Shown: positions 61,868 to 64,000 of the stretch, one piece after another
Layout of the letters: each line of letters begins with the position of its first letter
Numbering within the stretch: the first letter of the stretch is position 1
Origin: Bretschneidera sinensis
Lineage: Eukaryota > Streptophyta > Magnoliopsida > Brassicales > Akaniaceae
DNA length: 64,000 nt
Assembly (NCBI GenBank): GCA_023935145.1
Contig: CM043699.1
Span: forward strand, 111,395,036 to 111,459,035
Direction of reading: 5' to 3'
Position numbers and translations under genes: made by a program
The notes under the pieces: model-generated
Told to the model about the DNA's origin: nothing
The model's database searches: none
Seen by the model: only the letters and a program-made list of their open reading frames with translations

Positions 61868-63042
61868 ATTTAGGATGTCTTTGGTGGACAAGATGGGGAG
61901 AGGATATGATAATTTTTATCTTACGGATATGTTAGGTGGACGGGATGAGGGGAAGGATGGGATGAGAAGAGGATTTTCACCGTGCGATTGTTTGTGTAAT
62001 ATTTAATTTATGCGTCAATCGAGGTTAAAGCTGGCTTGATTGGAATAATGCTTCTTTAGAAGGGTTTGATAATGCCTCAACTAAGAGGACTTTAATGATA
62101 TACCATTATAAATTCAAACACAAGAATTTAATCTAGCAAGTAATAAACAAAGTAAGCAATTGAGTGTAAAGTGACAACAAACTCAATATATATTGATAAT
62201 GAAATTGAAATTTAGAACAATGTTGATATTACAAGACTAAAACCTCACAATACCAATACAGACCTCGAGCTTGTTATAGTGGATACTGAGTCTTCAATGT
62301 AACTCTAACTTGATTTCGAGACAGACACGGAACGAGGTTGGAAAAAGGAAATTACAACTATGGCTACGGTACATCTACTCTTATTTACTAGAATGTAAAT
62401 GACAAGAAAGTAAAGGCTTGAAAAGTAAAGGAAAATAAATGCAGATAGATAAATAAATGATTATTAGGTGATTGTTTGTGTGTTCCTTATGATTTATTCC
62501 GTTGCTATTTATAATGCTTTAGGTGTGGACAGTTGTGCTGATTCTTCCAATGAGTCTATCACATTTCAATTTCTTCTATGTCCTTTGGATTAATTGCACC
62601 TAATATGTCACGTGTTGAAACCTTTTATTCCACTTCGTGAGTTGTATCTAATCGTTGTCACTTTTGCCGTAGCCAAATTAAATACACGACTTTTAGTTTT
62701 ATCCTCGATTCTTGAAGAGTTTGATTAGTTGCTATGTGTATTAAAGATTAAGGCAGCATTCTCTCGAGCTTACTAGCCTCGAGTCCTCGAGTTGACTCTC
62801 AAACTTCTTTTTTAAAGTTCTTGTTTCGCGGCTTTTCTGACGACTAAATTCGTCATATCTCATTTAATGCTCCTAACACGCTTCTTTGCTTCCAATCAGG
62901 ACACGTCATCACATTAAATTATTTTTGGTATAAATAGTGATGAGAAAAAAAAAATCATCCGACTTTGAAAGTATGACGAGTAGACATCTTATCCACTTAT
63001 TTATATTTCCCATCCTACACACCAAACGCCTTATATCCACAA
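61868..63042. mobile_element. Possible non-autonomous DNA element with TTTGGTG-type ends
   Basis: The left edge reads GATGTCTTTGGTGGACAAGA. The reverse complement of the right edge reads AAGGCGTTTGGTGTGTAGGA. Further inward, GATGGG-like words also agree. The interior has no ORF. End similarity is short, and no target duplication was established. Confidence 0.3.
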
Positions 63043-64000
63043 TCCATTTTCTTTCATAAGCCTATATTTGGTTTTTGCATTATTTGCTTCACGACGGTTA
63101 TACATCATTCTAATGTTGAAATATACGAATTCAATTGAATTGGCCATTGATAGGCAAATAAAATCAGCAAAGTTCAGTTCCTGATAATCTAAACCATCTG
63201 CAACTGAAACTGCTAATTCAAAGAAAATGTGGACGGTAGGCTGCTTGGAAACAATTCACACAGAATTTAAAGCTTAATAAACTAGATGATAATGGAATTT
63301 GGTGCAGCTTAAGAATAAAAAATATTTGAAAATTAGACCGGCCACTAGATGGAATTTAATTATATATTTTTTTATAGGAGATGGAATTTAATTATAGAAG
63401 CTTGGTATTAGTTACTAGTAACTTTCATATGGATTTTCTGCATTGGAAACATGTTTATTTGCAAGGGGGTTAATGTTCACACAGAAAGAGATTAGAAAGC
63501 TTAGGTTAAAAGATTTTGACCCATTCCTCACTTGAGTTGCACGCATGGGTAGCAAACCCTAGGTCATGGAACAGACAAGAAGGGTTTCAAACGAGGGCTA
63601 TATTTGGGGAATTTCACTTCAGTTTGGACTTCCCATTTTGACCACAATATCTTCTTCATGTGTTTATTTATGTTATTTTACTTGCTATCTATATAGCAGA
63701 CATGATTCGTAAACTTAAGCAATCTGATTACTAACCACAGTTCCTTTAAAAAAAGATTACTAACCAGTTATTTGAGCTCTTCATGTTCACCAGAGGGGCA
63801 TTTTCATTGTGCAAAACCAGAACTACCCATGACTGATATCAATCAATATAGTGATAAGCATGGGTAATGATGTCTTTATGCAAATTATATCCCTTTACAA
63901 TTGAAAGTTAGGGTAATTAAAGTCCCTTCCCCCTAGGGGAAAATTTTGTGGCATTTCAAGTTGAAAATTCGGGGATTTCATTTTCCAATGTTCAGAAAAC
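63043..64000. other. Unannotated right edge
   Basis: AT-rich sequence without a supported gene. Nothing recognisable was seen up to the window end. Confidence 0.4.

Overview
This is a nuclear window from a flowering plant, most likely a eudicot. The evidence is GT-AG introns, long AT-rich intergenic DNA, Copia and Ty3/gypsy LTR retrotransposons, a LINE, hAT-type elements, and four plant-type genes. Species cannot be fixed from the sequence alone.

Four host genes can be reconstructed. (1) NRPE5-like, the fifth subunit of plant RNA polymerase V, + strand, 5682-11296, four exons, 229 aa; it belongs to the RNA-directed DNA methylation machinery. (2) An intronless E/E+ class PPR protein, + strand, 13585-15525, 646 aa, probably organellar. 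(3) A PRE-type atypical HLH factor, - strand, 34506-35420, two exons, 90 aa; this family works in brassinosteroid and gibberellin growth control. (4) A DEG8-like thylakoid-lumen serine protease, - strand, 42442-48198, thirteen exons, 449 aa, with the His/Asp/Ser triad and a PDZ domain. Exon boundaries were placed by hand from splice sites, reading phase and protein similarity. The genes share no obvious pathway; this is ordinary gene/transposon interleaving.

Layout. 1-4497: decayed Ty3/gypsy element on the - strand, running off the left edge, with a 440-bp tandem duplication in its LTR region. 4497-5390: degenerate GC-ended repeat. 5559-11296: NRPE5-like gene with a LINE in intron 2. 11717-12859: non-autonomous hAT. 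13585-15525: PPR gene. 15790-17460: tandem repeats and gypsy gag/protease remnant. 17600-24950: three gypsy LTR copies plus a gag remnant. 24957-31808: a 2.2-kb direct duplication flanking a gypsy 3' region that carries a minisatellite and an LTR. 34506-35985: PRE gene. 37264-37348: small hairpin element. 39020-39480: acidic repeat and a small basic ORF. 39882-41068: second hAT copy, inverted relative to the first. 42442-48270: DEG8-like gene. 49228-51045: LTR element carrying a captured RRM fragment of polypyrimidine-tract-binding protein. 51237-53822: LTR remnant and a very AT-rich element between imperfect direct repeats. 56370-61167: nearly complete Copia element on the - strand. 61168-64000: no gene recognised.

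No clearly new biological system was found. The best leads are the PTB RRM capture, the repeat shared by the NRPE5 leader and the array behind the PPR gene, the large duplication around the minisatellite-bearing retroelement, and the long hairpin in the PRE intron.
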